A stretch of 64,000 nt of DNA from JAUVKA01 sp964465145 (GCA_964465145.1 CAYXJR010000001.1:75494-139493); one strand, 5' to 3'; positions 18,751 to 27,941 are shown, counted from the stretch's first letter. Numbers and translations: made by a program. The notes: generated by a model from the sequence alone, not told the origin.

Positions 18751-18983
18751 CTGTATCAAATAAGGAATCAAAATTTACTGCTAAAATAGCTGTTAGTCGC
18801 TCATTATCAGGGTGGGATATACGGGATTCGAACCTGTGACCTCTTGCCTAACGAGCTATAACAGTACCTTTAATCTATTCCTTATGGTTCTATTAAACTA
18901 CTGTAAATTAATCACTAAGTTATTTTGTTTTATTCTCCTTTTTTCTAATTTTGATACATAACTGTATCAAATCCTTTATCAGA
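18751..18983 (+). repeat. Direct repeats CTGTATCAAAT-N5-ATCA near the integrase
   Basis: Two copies at 18751-18772 and 18962-18983 share CTGTATCAAAT, exactly five unconserved bases, then ATCA. The second lies immediately before the integrase ATG (18986). A third copy is at 16097-16118. They are candidate arm-type recombinase sites or integrase-promoter operators. The rest of 18557-18985 holds the tRNA fragment and nothing else recognised. Confidence 0.55.
18811..18864 (-). tRNA. Truncated tRNA gene (T-arm and acceptor 3' half)
   Basis: Read on the minus strand, CACAGGTTCGAATCCCGT forms a T-arm with the GTTCGAATC loop, preceded by a variable-loop-like AGGTC and followed by ATATCCCACC, an acceptor-like 3' strand. 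A D-arm-like TAGCTCGTTAG is joined directly to it and the anticodon arm is missing, so this is a fragment and not a working tRNA. It lies 120 bp before an integrase start, which suits an attachment-site scar in a tRNA gene. Confidence 0.5.
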
Positions 18984-18985
18984 AT

Positions 18986-20227
18986 ATGGCCACATTGAAA
19001 ATAATGCTAGACCCAAGGACTCCAATAAAAAAGGATGGGACAAGATCCATCGTTCTTCGGGTTACAGAACAGTCAAAACGGAATTACATACCTATTGGGA
19101 TGTCTGTGAAACCTAAGAACTGGAATACATCAGAATCAAAACTTAAACGGGCACACGATCCTATCAATTTTAAAGAATATAATCACAATCTTGATAAGCA
19201 TATTTCTGATGGAGAGCTGATTATTTCAGATTTTGCAGCTAAAAAAATCCCCTTTTCTTTCTCACATTTCAAGTCCAAATTTCTTATCCCAAAAGACCTT
19301 CCAGGCGTTTTCGAGTATTTCGACAAAACCATTGCAGCTTTGAAGAATAAAAATAACATTGGCAATTCCCAGGTATACCAACATACCAAAAATGCACTTT
19401 CCAAGTACTGCACCAGGGATGAAATGGATTTTCACGAAATCTCTCCATCTTTTCTTGAGGGGTTCGAATCTCACCTTATCAAAGAAGGCTGTTCTGGCAA
19501 CACAATTCACCATTACATGAGAACTTTTCGTGCTCTTTTCTACAGGGCTGTTGAACATGGTTATGCCAAACCAGAAATAAACCCATTCTATAATTACTTC
19601 ACCCGCAAAGGATACAAATTCAGCCATTTGCTAAAAGCGACTTCAAAGCGTGCCTTATCGACTGAATATCTTCAAAAATTGATCAAGTTTGAGGCTGACC
19701 CTTTTTCCAAAGAGGAAGATGCCAAGCTGATTTTTCTGTTCAGTTATTATGCCTGGGGTATGAATTTCACTGACATCGCCAAGCTCCGGTGGAAAAAAAA
19801 CATACAGGGAAATCACATCGTCTATTCCAGAACAAAGACACGTTTCACTAAATCTTTCAGAATTCCGATTATTGAGCCTCTAAAAGAAATCCTTACCATC
19901 TGCAAAGAATACTCCCCAAAAGGATATGTGTTTCCTATCCTCCGTGATTCAATAAAAGATACCGGACAACAATATACCCGGATAAAAACCGTGACACGCG
20001 ATACAAATAAAGTTCTCAAGGAGATCGGAACTAGTCTGGGAATTGAAACACCATTAACCACCTACGTTGCCAGGCACACATTCGCCTCTGTTCTTAAACG
20101 GCAAGGAACTGCAGCTTCAATCATCAAGGAAATGATGGGACACACTAAAGAAGAAACCACTGAGATTTACCTGAAGAACTTTGAGAACGAAACTCTGGAC
20201 AAGACTAGTGAGTTTTTGAAACTTTAA
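18986..20227 (+). CDS. Tyrosine recombinase/integrase of a mobile element
   Basis: 413 residues. The N-terminal arm-binding region starts LKIMLDPRTPIKKDGTRSI, a SAM-like core-binding domain spans about 110-210, and the catalytic domain follows. Visible catalytic positions are Arg in DIAKLRWKK, Arg and His in YVARHTFAS, His in MMGHTKEE and the nucleophile Tyr in EIYLKNF near the C-terminus. The architecture matches Bacteroidota conjugative-transposon and island integrases. A CTGTATCAAAT repeat lies 3 bp before its ATG. Followed by a ParB-like gene after 13 bp. Probably mobilises the 18.8-23.1 kb segment. Confidence 0.92.
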   Translation: MATLKIMLDPRTPIKKDGTRSIVLRVTEQSKRNYIPIGMSVKPKNWNTSESKLKRAHDPINFKEYNHNLDKHISDGELIISDFAAKKIPFSFSHFKSKFLIPKDLPGVFEYFDKTIAALKNKNNIGNSQVYQHTKNALSKYCTRDEMDFHEISPSFLEGFESHLIKEGCSGNTIHHYMRTFRALFYRAVEHGYAKPEINPFYNYFTRKGYKFSHLLKATSKRALSTEYLQKLIKFEADPFSKEEDAKLIFLFSYYAWGMNFTDIAKLRWKKNIQGNHIVYSRTKTRFTKSFRIPIIEPLKEILTICKEYSPKGYVFPILRDSIKDTGQQYTRIKTVTRDTNKVLKEIGTSLGIETPLTTYVARHTFASVLKRQGTAASIIKEMMGHTKEETTEIYLKNFENETLDKTSEFLKL

Positions 20228-20240
20228 AATCATAATTAAA

Positions 20241-20681
20241 ATGATAAGAAACAGAATTCTCAGTCTCAATAAGAATTACACTCCGTGCCCTGCATTAGAA
20301 AATGATGAACTGTTTCCTAATGGGATTTTCGTTTTCAACATCTCAAAAATCATTGAGCATATAGCTTCAGGCCAACTTGTTGTCGAACAAGAAGATATTT
20401 GCGTCAAAGACTGGTATGATACACATTTTACTGACCGTTCTCTAAATGAGGAATATCTTAAAACTGTTACACTTAAAAAACCGGTCATTCAGGGCGAGAT
20501 AAGTCCTGGAAAATATAATATAATCGATGGCCATCACCGACTTGAGAAAGCCCACCGTGAAAACGTCGAATACATAAAATCATATAAGTTGAAAGGAGAA
20601 CAATTGATCGACTATTTCATTGATTTAAGAGGTTATCAGTCATTTGTAAGTTATTGGAATGCTAAAATACATGACCTGTAA
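20241..20681 (+). CDS. ParB/sulfiredoxin-like domain protein
   Basis: 146 residues. The motif KPVIQGEISPGKYNIIDGHHRLEKAHRENV is the core of the ParB N-terminal nucleotide-binding fold (the DGHHR element binds phosphate). No DNA-binding C-terminal domain is present, so this is a stand-alone ParB-like protein of the kind found in mobile elements. It starts 13 bp after the integrase and is probably in its operon. The role is not known. It could regulate the element or modify a partner. Confidence 0.65.
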   Translation: MIRNRILSLNKNYTPCPALENDELFPNGIFVFNISKIIEHIASGQLVVEQEDICVKDWYDTHFTDRSLNEEYLKTVTLKKPVIQGEISPGKYNIIDGHHRLEKAHRENVEYIKSYKLKGEQLIDYFIDLRGYQSFVSYWNAKIHDL

Positions 20682-20692
20682 AAAATCTCTTA

Positions 20693-22120
20693 CTAATCAT
20701 CAATAATTTCCCAATATCCACCGAGGTTTGGTCCTTTTCGCAGAATAATTCCAGCATTTTTAAGTTTGTCAAGATATTTCTCGATAGTACGGGTACTTTT
20801 CCCTACTTGAGCTGCTATTTCAGCAGTTTTTATGTATTTATTTTCAACAATTAATTGGAATGTATTTAGTACATCCTTTCCGAATTCATCTTGAATTCTT
20901 TCCGAATTCTTTCCGAATTCTTTCCGAATTCCTTCCGACACCTCAAGTTGGAATTTAACGATAGTTGAATCGAAGCTTAAATCATAAACAGGTAAGGTTT
21001 TATTGTACTCCATCCAATTGGTTTCAATCTTATCGAAACCGAAGCCAGCATTTTCGGCTAGTTTCACCATCCGAAATAGCTTCGTAATGATTGGGTTGCG
21101 AGGTAATGAAATATCCTTTCCCCTCAGTTCTTCATAGGGTTTAGGCAGTCCTCCAGGATTATAAAACTCAATGTGGTCAGTAAAAGTACGGATGCGTGAA
21201 TGTGCAGGACTAAAATAGTCGGCATGCATCAGCATGTTCACAAGTGCCTCACGAATGGCCACCAGGCCGGGAGAGAGTTCCTGACCAAAACCTTCAGATG
21301 TAAGAATGAAAGTCACATCTACTTTTTGCTTCAAACGTGCAAAGCACTCAAAATAATATTCCCAAAGGTTTTCGTGTTCATCAAGTCGAAAAGTATAGCG
21401 TGATTTAGCATCGCCATAAGAAGTACCAGGTATTTCAATTAAATCTATCCAGAAATCGGGCACATGCTTTTCAATGGTTTTCCTATTTCCAAACATCAAA
21501 AGTCCACCGTAGGTACACTTCCCATCTTCAATTATGCGAAGTTTTGACAGGAACTCATCATCACTAAAGCGGTTATAACTGACCGCCGGATTAAACCGTG
21601 ACATATAATCACGATATCTGCTCAGGGAGGTTTTATTCAGATCGCTTATGCTTGTGCCGGGAGCCAGTTCAGAAGTCTTTGTTCCAAAAGTCTGGTCGCG
21701 ATACATACTGTCAACTTCCTCCTGAGTTGCTCGATGGTCAGCGCTTCCCCGTCTGATAAAAGTATTTTTAGGAGTATTAAAGTATACAGGTTTTTTGTTA
21801 GAAACCGGGACATAGAAAGCCAGCAGTATTTTACCTTCAATATTATATTTTTCCTGTTGGGTTGAAATATGAACATTGAATTTATCGCCCCTCAGACCGT
21901 TTAAAAAATCCAATTCAACTTTTTCAGGGTTCGTAAGCCCTTGTATGTCAAATTCTTTACCAACTTGCTTAACGCCAAACACCAACCAACCTCCAGAAGT
22001 GTTTGAAAAGGAACTTACGGTTTCCCATGAGTCTTTAGGTACATTGGCTTTTGCTTCCTTGACCTCGAAGTCTTCCCATTCAAGGTCGTTTAACTTGGCT
22101 ATTAGTTCTAATTTGTTCAT
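20693..22120 (-). CDS. AlbA_2 (Schlafen-like) / GHKL-type ATPase transcriptional regulator
   Basis: 475 residues. The N-terminal AlbA_2 domain (about 15-130) shows SFSNTSGGWLVFGV, FYVPVSNKKPVYF and FIRRGSADHRATQEE. A middle HATPase_c_4-like region carries VAIREALVNMLMHADY (the N-box-like ENH counterpart), IEFYNPGGLP and AENAGFGFDKI. The C-terminal ~60 residues form a winged helix (IKTAEIAAQVGKSTRTIEKYLDKLKNAGII). Such proteins are thought to be ligand- or RNA-responsive regulators and are common in mobile elements. Just before the winged helix, the coding DNA contains an 11-bp tandem repeat whose copy number sets the reading frame. Convergent with the ParB-like gene. Confidence 0.85.
   Translation of the reverse strand: MNKLELIAKLNDLEWEDFEVKEAKANVPKDSWETVSSFSNTSGGWLVFGVKQVGKEFDIQGLTNPEKVELDFLNGLRGDKFNVHISTQQEKYNIEGKILLAFYVPVSNKKPVYFNTPKNTFIRRGSADHRATQEEVDSMYRDQTFGTKTSELAPGTSISDLNKTSLSRYRDYMSRFNPAVSYNRFSDDEFLSKLRIIEDGKCTYGGLLMFGNRKTIEKHVPDFWIDLIEIPGTSYGDAKSRYTFRLDEHENLWEYYFECFARLKQKVDVTFILTSEGFGQELSPGLVAIREALVNMLMHADYFSPAHSRIRTFTDHIEFYNPGGLPKPYEELRGKDISLPRNPIITKLFRMVKLAENAGFGFDKIETNWMEYNKTLPVYDLSFDSTIVKFQLEVSEGIRKEFGKNSERIQDEFGKDVLNTFQLIVENKYIKTAEIAAQVGKSTRTIEKYLDKLKNAGIILRKGPNLGGYWEIIDD
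20882..20936. repeat. 11-bp tandem repeat within the AlbA_2 regulator gene
   Basis: Five units of 11 bp on the plus strand: GAATTCATCTT, three perfect GAATTCTTTCC, then GAATTCCTTCC. Eleven is not a multiple of three, so gain or loss of one unit shifts the frame and removes the C-terminal winged helix. The protein here reads EGIRKEFGKNSERIQDEF across it. Confidence 0.85.
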
Positions 22121-22155
22121 TTCAGCTTCCGATCTCTATTTTTCCATTCGGATTA

Positions 22156-22584
22156 TTATTCTAATGACTTATCTGCATCCTTAAGACTATAAAGCTCTTC
22201 AAACTGATCCATCGTCATCAACCTATTAGAATAGTTTACCTGAAGTGTATTACCGAATGAATCAAAATACTCTTGTATTTCTTCGATTGTTGCCTTATTG
22301 TATTTCAGCCTAACTAAAAGACCGCCTAGGTGATTAAGGTGAAACAGAAAAGTGGAAATCTCGCTTTTTAAAAACTTAATTTCTGTTGAGTCAACATTAT
22401 TTACAAGTTTGGCAATATCAATCTCCAACACAACACCAAGCTTACACAGAGTAGTATACCTTATGCTTTCTGTTTGTAAAGACTTATGCAAACTGGGCCG
22501 AGGTACTTCCATCAAAGCAGCTAACTCTGTAAAAGTCATATCCTTGTTTCTAAGAACTTCTTTAACTCCTTCTAATAGTGCCAT
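22156..22584 (-). CDS. Small HTH (XRE-like) regulator
   Basis: 142 residues. A helix-turn-helix is visible at residues ~15-60 (MTFTELAALMEVPRPSLHKSL followed by TLCKLGVVLEIDIAKLV). The C-terminal ~80 residues are helical and unassigned. It starts 33 bp upstream of the AlbA_2 regulator, in the same direction, and diverges from the small regulator at 22730. Likely a local repressor of the mobile segment. Confidence 0.65.
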   Translation of the reverse strand: MALLEGVKEVLRNKDMTFTELAALMEVPRPSLHKSLQTESIRYTTLCKLGVVLEIDIAKLVNNVDSTEIKFLKSEISTFLFHLNHLGGLLVRLKYNKATIEEIQEYFDSFGNTLQVNYSNRLMTMDQFEELYSLKDADKSLE

Positions 22585-22651
22585 TTAGATTTTTTTTAGC
22601 GAGTTAATTAACCTGTGTTGATAAACGAAAAGCATTTATGTCATCTTATTA

Positions 22652-22681
22652 TTGCTTAATGTAACTTTATGATTACATTTG
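22652..22681 (+). promoter_or_regulatory. Bacteroidota-type promoter TTG-N19-TACATTTG
   Basis: TTG at 22652-22654, 19 bp spacer, then TACATTTG at 22674-22681, an exact fit to the -33/-7 consensus TTTG/TAnnTTTG of the primary sigma factor in this phylum. It points to the small regulator starting at about 22730. Confidence 0.7.
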
Positions 22682-22729
22682 TAGCCAACAACGGTGATCA
22701 CAACAATACTGATTACAAATCTAACCAAA

Positions 22730-22963
22730 ATGATTCTAATTATGAAATCTATTATGACACTTATCCATTCAAAAGAAACGGCTGTTTTTAAATTCAAACC
22801 CAATGAGGACTTCTACAAAGAAGTAGGAATCAACCACAAAAGATGGGGTTTGATCTACTGGGGCGAAATCGAACCCGTTGTAAGTGAGTTACAGCGCATT
22901 GCAGATTACTTTCAAATTGACATCACGGAACTTTTAAACCCAAAAAGAAAAAACAATGACTGA
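22730..22963 (+). CDS. Small XRE-like DNA-binding protein
   Basis: About 77 residues if the first ATG after the promoter (22730) is used; 22742 and 22754 are also possible. The sequence KEVGINHKRWGLIYWGEIEPVVSELQRIADYFQIDITELL follows the Cro/C1 pattern ending in the helix LQRIADYFQIDITELL. Its stop overlaps the next gene's ATG by 8 nt (22956-22963), so the two are co-translated. A plausible element control protein (repressor or excision regulator). Confidence 0.55.
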   Translation: MILIMKSIMTLIHSKETAVFKFKPNEDFYKEVGINHKRWGLIYWGEIEPVVSELQRIADYFQIDITELLNPKRKNND

Positions 22964-23123
22964 TTTAGGAGAATCTTTTAAAGTAGCAATTAAAGAAGCC
23001 ATAAAGGAAGAGCTACAGAATTTCATGAAAGAGGCAATTGTTCCTGAAAAGCAAGGGCTTAAGTTGAAAGGGTCCGCCGCGATATCCGCCATCAAAGTAA
23101 ACGCCAGACAGTCAGTATCTTGA
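22956..23123 (+). pseudogene. Truncated small gene at the right edge of the mobile segment
   Basis: ATG 22956 overlaps the stop of the preceding gene. The first ~38 residues (MTDLGESFKVAIKEAIKEEL... LKLKG) look like the helical N-terminus that precedes the HTH in Bacteroidota excisionase-like proteins. From about 23071 the frame runs into sequence belonging to the 3' end of the opposite-strand GH106 gene and stops at 23123. The expected HTH is missing. This is read as a deletion junction marking the end of the element. Confidence 0.5.
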
Positions 23124-26100
23124 CCGGCCCCAGCAATCCTGATTCCCGGAGAGGTGAGTCTTTATCCCATAAACGCCAGGTGGTAAATGTAAAGCGGCCG
23201 GTGGGGCTTGGTTGTCCATCAAGCAGCCACTGAGGCCATTCCTTGAGAGTACCGTTAGCGTTTCTCTTGCTGTCCTCGGGAAGTTGTTCGTCACCTATCA
23301 TTCGATTGATTAAAAGGTTTACAAGCTTGATCTCCAATTGATTCTCCCCAGCTTTAACCTCATCTGAAATGTCGATTCGATAAGGCGGTTTCCACAAAAT
23401 TCCAAGATCTTTACCGTTAAGCTTAACTTCTGCCATTATGCAAACCTTCCCGAGATCCAGCCATATAACAGGCTCGAGGTGTTGGTCGGCCAATTTGATT
23501 GGACTAAAATCAAAGGTTTTCCGATATATTGCATCTCCCGAATAGTACATTACTCCCCTATCCTCATGATCGCTCCATGATATCAAGCTATCCATAATGA
23601 TTTTTTCAGGAGCACCCAATCCGGGGGTGAAAGATACCTCCCATGGCCCATTTATTACAGTGGGGTCTGGTAGGTCAGTAGCATCTATGGCGTTTGTTTT
23701 GCCGTCAGCTGAACCAATTTCATATATCCCTTTCAGATATATCTCCCTAAAGGCAAAGTCGAAAACTGGACCAGTTACAGCTTGCGGAAATTCTGGTTTT
23801 ACTTTGGCCTCCGCCTCTATTTCCCTTGGTGAAAGCGCCAAAGGTAATTGCCGCAGACCAGTAAGCAGTCCCTGAAACGGGGAAAGCTGCCGGTCATGAA
23901 GGACACCCATACCACCATGAACAATCATATTGCTCTTTAAACCTTCTTTCACAAACTTACCATTAAGATAAAGGCTGGGCTTGCCATCCCTGTATACTAA
24001 GGCCACATGGGTCCAATCAGAGATTGCTGCCTTATATACCAGAATCGCAGGAAAATAGCTGGCACTGTGCTCATAAACACATATACCGTTGCGTCCTGCA
24101 CCAAAGCCGACACCAGCATCTTTATCAGTCCAGACCTCATGACCAGGGGCCGGATAAACAACATCATTGCGCTCAGTGGATAAGGCTGCAAGTCCTTCAT
24201 TGCTTTCCCTAGGGAGCGTAATACTTATATCTGGTTTGATCCAGCCCAGCATGGTAAAACTGCTTGAGGCCTCACGTATATCAGTATGTTTTTCCGTGGA
24301 TACAATTTCTGTAAGCTCCTGATCGTCTTTTTTTACTGAAATGATCTGTTTTGATTTGCCGATCCCCCTGTTGACAAAGACAATGAACACAGATCCAGAT
24401 GGTTCAAAGCTTAGCGGGATCCTGGTAATCCCGTCTGATTCTTCAAAGACTGTTATAGCTTGAGTGATGCCTGTCATGGGATCCCATATTTCAGGATATT
24501 TATCATTGATACGAAACGAGCAAAGGGCTTCAGTGAACACCGGGTCGGGATTAGCAACAAAATATATTTCTTTGTCCTTGACTGTGCGGTGGATATATCT
24601 TATTGGCCTGCTTGATACAAAATCAGGTTGAATTTCCAGTTCGGCAAGCGCTTCAGACGGAGTTATACCTGACAGCACTCTTCCTTTACCGATTTCACGT
24701 TTTCGAACAGGAGTATTACCCCAAAGGTATTCGACTAGTTTTTTAACGCTGGCATCTGATTCAGGATAACCCGTCAGGCCCGGAGCCCTTAGTGGGGGAT
24801 TGCCCAGAATATTTGCCCCTTCTTCAACCAGGGTAGTGATTTTTTTCAGCATCCGAGGCGTCATTTCTTCTCCTTCGGGCAAAACAAGCAGCCTGTATTT
24901 CATTCCCGAGTGAAGTTTCAACATTCCATCCTCTGTTTTTACCTCCTTCAAAAAAGCTTGCGGGCTGATGCCATCATAATCATATCCACTCATTTTCAGG
25001 GGCTTGAATCGCTGCATGGGCTCTTCCGACTGAAGGCTAAGGACATCAGCAACGAAGGTCCCCTGCCTTAGCATGTATTGGCAACGGGCCACATAATTGT
25101 GCCAGGCTTTGGAATCCTCCCACCATGTTTGGGTGCGCTCATAGTGCAGACCCCATGGACCCATTGTCATTCCAGGTCTGCGGTCTTCTTTCCATGGCTG
25201 CATGGCATAGCGGTGAACTATAAAGCGGTTGATTCCATCACAAAATGCCCTGTCGCCCAGTGCTTTTATGCTTGCCGGATGGGCCAGCCAGCGCTCTTCA
25301 CTTCCTGAGGTAAATGCTTCAGCGCCAACAATAGGCAGGCCGTTTACATGGGCTATGGAGGACATGGATTTTTGTGTCCAGTAGAACCCGCCGCCGCCGG
25401 GCCACCAGAATTCGCTGATTGGCTCTTCAATATTGTTCGCCACATCCATGTCATTGGCCGGCGTGGAATATGCCTCCATGGATAGCCTCAGTCCATCATT
25501 GTTGGCAAGGGTCCTCAGGTGTCCTATATAATTTTCAACCAGCAGGTCGGAAACTGTCTGCCGGACATCCCGGAGAAAACGTTCAGATATTTCCTCACTC
25601 TCCACTATCCTGCCGGTAAGAACTGGCAGGTATGGCATCATATCATAGCCACGCAGCCTCTTGAACTCTTCCGGCATCCTTGGCGTCCAATTTTGTGAAC
25701 CGATCTCCCAACTATCGACATGCGTTGCAGCAAATGTTTTTCCTGCCAGCTGACCAACATCCTTAACCAGCTTGCCTATCATGCCCCGGTAATTTGCCTC
25801 AATCCCTTCTTTGCTCAGTTTGTCGCATTCAGGCCCTGCCCCGGTGGCCGGTGCAGGATGGCTTTTTGCGCCAGTGAAGGTATGCCCGAAACGAATAAGG
25901 GTCCAGTTCCCCGAGTTGGGGAGGGCGGGGGCAGCCCAGCTGATTTTACCAACTGAGTCCATTTCCCTGGTCAGATCGACGATTTTCCCCTGTCCAATAA
26001 TAAATTCACCGGGAATTTCTCCTTCTGAAGCTACATTCAGGCTTCCGGTGTACATTCCGCCCCATGACATATTTTTTGCGCCCAGGTCCTTTATCCTGTA

Positions 26101-26655
26101 TGCCATGTTGACCGTATCTTTTGGAGATGGAAAGGCCATGACAGCAATGTCGCGATAAAAGTCCCCATTAGCCTGCGGCTGTGCAAGTACGCCGTCAAAT
26201 ATACTTCCTCCTGCAACCTGGAGTTCGCTGGTAACCACAACTTGCATTGTTTTGTCGAGCGGAACCCAGGGACCCCCGCTTCCATTCCAGCCTGCATCAT
26301 TATTCATATTCACTTCTATATTAAGCCGGGCAGCCTCTGAGACCATGAATTTGAACAGTTCCCGCCACTCATCGCTCATGAAAGCAACAGGTCCGACAGG
26401 CGCCCCCTGGTCAACCTCCATGATCAGGACCCCACCAATTCCAACCCTGCTCATTGCCTCCAGGTCCGCAGTAATACCTTCCTTTGAGATATTCCCATTC
26501 AGCCAGAACCAATAAACCCAGATACGGGCTTCATCAGGAGGCGAAACAAAATTCTTCGCCAGATCATCACCGGCATCAGCATTACTTTTTAGATTGCACT
26601 GCATTAGGCTCACACCAAGCACTGAGCAAATCAGAATAATCAGCAGTTTTTTCAT
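23092..26655 (-). CDS. GH106 family alpha-L-rhamnosidase lipoprotein with a LamG domain
   Basis: 1187 residues with lipobox LMQC (Cys20). The start PPDEARIWVYWFWLNGNISKEGITADLEAM with GGVLIMEVDQG and NNDAGWNGSGGPW is typical of GH106. WEIGSQNWTPRMPEEFKRLRGYD and AEAFTSGSEERW lie in the catalytic barrel. A concanavalin/LamG-type domain (FTMLGWIKPDISITLP to WTHVALVYRDGKPSLYLNGKFV) sits at about 820-960. The C-terminal jelly-roll (VKLNGKDLGILWKPPYRIDI) is of the beta-galactosidase sandwich type. It likely cleaves rhamnose from pectic or complex polysaccharide. With GH78 it makes two rhamnosidase families in the window. Confidence 0.9.
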   Translation of the reverse strand: MKKLLIILICSVLGVSLMQCNLKSNADAGDDLAKNFVSPPDEARIWVYWFWLNGNISKEGITADLEAMSRVGIGGVLIMEVDQGAPVGPVAFMSDEWRELFKFMVSEAARLNIEVNMNNDAGWNGSGGPWVPLDKTMQVVVTSELQVAGGSIFDGVLAQPQANGDFYRDIAVMAFPSPKDTVNMAYRIKDLGAKNMSWGGMYTGSLNVASEGEIPGEFIIGQGKIVDLTREMDSVGKISWAAPALPNSGNWTLIRFGHTFTGAKSHPAPATGAGPECDKLSKEGIEANYRGMIGKLVKDVGQLAGKTFAATHVDSWEIGSQNWTPRMPEEFKRLRGYDMMPYLPVLTGRIVESEEISERFLRDVRQTVSDLLVENYIGHLRTLANNDGLRLSMEAYSTPANDMDVANNIEEPISEFWWPGGGGFYWTQKSMSSIAHVNGLPIVGAEAFTSGSEERWLAHPASIKALGDRAFCDGINRFIVHRYAMQPWKEDRRPGMTMGPWGLHYERTQTWWEDSKAWHNYVARCQYMLRQGTFVADVLSLQSEEPMQRFKPLKMSGYDYDGISPQAFLKEVKTEDGMLKLHSGMKYRLLVLPEGEEMTPRMLKKITTLVEEGANILGNPPLRAPGLTGYPESDASVKKLVEYLWGNTPVRKREIGKGRVLSGITPSEALAELEIQPDFVSSRPIRYIHRTVKDKEIYFVANPDPVFTEALCSFRINDKYPEIWDPMTGITQAITVFEESDGITRIPLSFEPSGSVFIVFVNRGIGKSKQIISVKKDDQELTEIVSTEKHTDIREASSSFTMLGWIKPDISITLPRESNEGLAALSTERNDVVYPAPGHEVWTDKDAGVGFGAGRNGICVYEHSASYFPAILVYKAAISDWTHVALVYRDGKPSLYLNGKFVKEGLKSNMIVHGGMGVLHDRQLSPFQGLLTGLRQLPLALSPREIEAEAKVKPEFPQAVTGPVFDFAFREIYLKGIYEIGSADGKTNAIDATDLPDPTVINGPWEVSFTPGLGAPEKIIMDSLISWSDHEDRGVMYYSGDAIYRKTFDFSPIKLADQHLEPVIWLDLGKVCIMAEVKLNGKDLGILWKPPYRIDISDEVKAGENQLEIKLVNLLINRMIGDEQLPEDSKRNANGTLKEWPQWLLDGQPSPTGRFTFTTWRLWDKDSPLRESGLLGPVKILTVWRLL

Positions 26656-26843
26656 TGGTCATTTTTTTTGGATTTTTACAGGTATTCAGCAGGCTATCGG
26701 CGCCATTGGAGAAAATCACCCTCAAATTCAAAGGTAACATATCCTCCTCTAATATTCTCTCCTAGATGTAAAAAGTAGCCACAATTATTCAACCAGAATA
26801 CACACCTCTGGCATTTGCTGTTAAGGATTGATTGTTTCAGGAT

Positions 26844-27941
26844 TTACTTCCCGAAAAAGTCCTCCACAAATTTGTTTAGATCTTCGCCTCTAAGGTCTTT
26901 AGCAACTATTTTCCCGCTATCATCTAACAGAAAAGTCCTTGGTATAGTAGTGATTCCATAGTCTTTGTTTGTTGTACCATCTTTATCCCAGGCCTGTAAC
27001 CATGTAAGTTTGTCTTCCTCAATGGCATCCAGCCATTTTTCTTTATCGGCAACTTTGTCAATGGAAACGCTTACTATTTCGAGACCTTTATCTTTCCATT
27101 TACTGTACAGTGAAATTAGATTCGGGTTTTCTGCACGGCAGGGCTTACACCATGAAGCCCAGAAATCGATAATTGTCAGTTTGCTTTTTATATCGGAGAG
27201 TGAAAGCATTTCGCCCTGGTCAGTTGCAAGAGTAAAAACAGGTGCAACAACTCCAATACCTGTTCTTAATTCTGAGTTGTATCTCTTGACAACTCTCTGG
27301 TAAGCGCTCTTATCCGAGAATTCCTCATAGTTGTCTAAAATTATTTTCAATTCATCCGTGGTAAAACGGCTCATAAGCTTATTTACATAATTCAACCCTG
27401 CCATATTGCTATTGCTGGTTGCAAATTCCATTTGCTTACCACACCATATTTTCGAAATTTCCAGAATTTCATTTTGAATTTTATCTGCTTTTTCATTTTC
27501 CCCTTTATTTCTTAGTTCCTTCACTTCATAACCCTTGGTTTTCATTTTCATTCTTAGGGGTTCAATTTCTTCATCGAGCGTAAAAAGGGCATCATTATTA
27601 GGTGTGCCGCTTATAAAGATCAACGAATCTTTCGTAGCTGTAATAATAATAGTTCCTTTTTCCAGTATCACATAATGGACCATATTTCTGTCAACGTCCG
27701 TAGCATACAGCCACCCGATTTCACCATCATATTTGTCTTGCTCGTAAACAGCAACACCCTCATTGAAATAAACTGTATCATGGATGTATGGACCATCAAT
27801 ACGGATTAGAATTGTTGCCATTCCTGTATATGGCAGTACTCCATATTTCCTGATTATATTTTTACTTTGGTCAATCGAGCATCCCGCGATAATAAAAATC
27901 GCGGCAAAGAGCAATACGAATATGGTAATTTGATTCTTCAT
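26844..27941 (-). CDS. TlpA/ResA-like thioredoxin lipoprotein with a DUF4369-type N-terminus
   Basis: Start at ATG 27941, giving 365 residues with lipobox IIAGC (Cys21). The N-terminal ~120 residues are beta-rich like DUF4369, a charged helical middle follows (EEIEPLRMKMKTKGYEVKELRN), and the C-terminal ~150 residues are a thioredoxin fold with active site FWASWCKPCRAENP (WCxxC near residues 262-266) and the cis-Pro region TTIPRTFLLDD. It probably reduces periplasmic disulfides. Bacteroidota carry many paralogues. Monocistronic by spacing. Confidence 0.88.
   Translation of the reverse strand: MKNQITIFVLLFAAIFIIAGCSIDQSKNIIRKYGVLPYTGMATILIRIDGPYIHDTVYFNEGVAVYEQDKYDGEIGWLYATDVDRNMVHYVILEKGTIIITATKDSLIFISGTPNNDALFTLDEEIEPLRMKMKTKGYEVKELRNKGENEKADKIQNEILEISKIWCGKQMEFATSNSNMAGLNYVNKLMSRFTTDELKIILDNYEEFSDKSAYQRVVKRYNSELRTGIGVVAPVFTLATDQGEMLSLSDIKSKLTIIDFWASWCKPCRAENPNLISLYSKWKDKGLEIVSVSIDKVADKEKWLDAIEEDKLTWLQAWDKDGTTNKDYGITTIPRTFLLDDSGKIVAKDLRGEDLNKFVEDFFGK

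Noticed and set aside
18811..18864. Complete tRNA gene
   Set aside because: Only the T-arm, the acceptor 3' strand and a D-arm-like piece are present; no anticodon stem or matching 5' acceptor strand can be drawn.
26376..26879. General possibility that opposite-strand frames in GH106 or DUF5009 are nested genes
   Set aside because: They are rich in Pro, Ser, Cys and Trp in the pattern of shadow frames and have no starts or motifs worth keeping.
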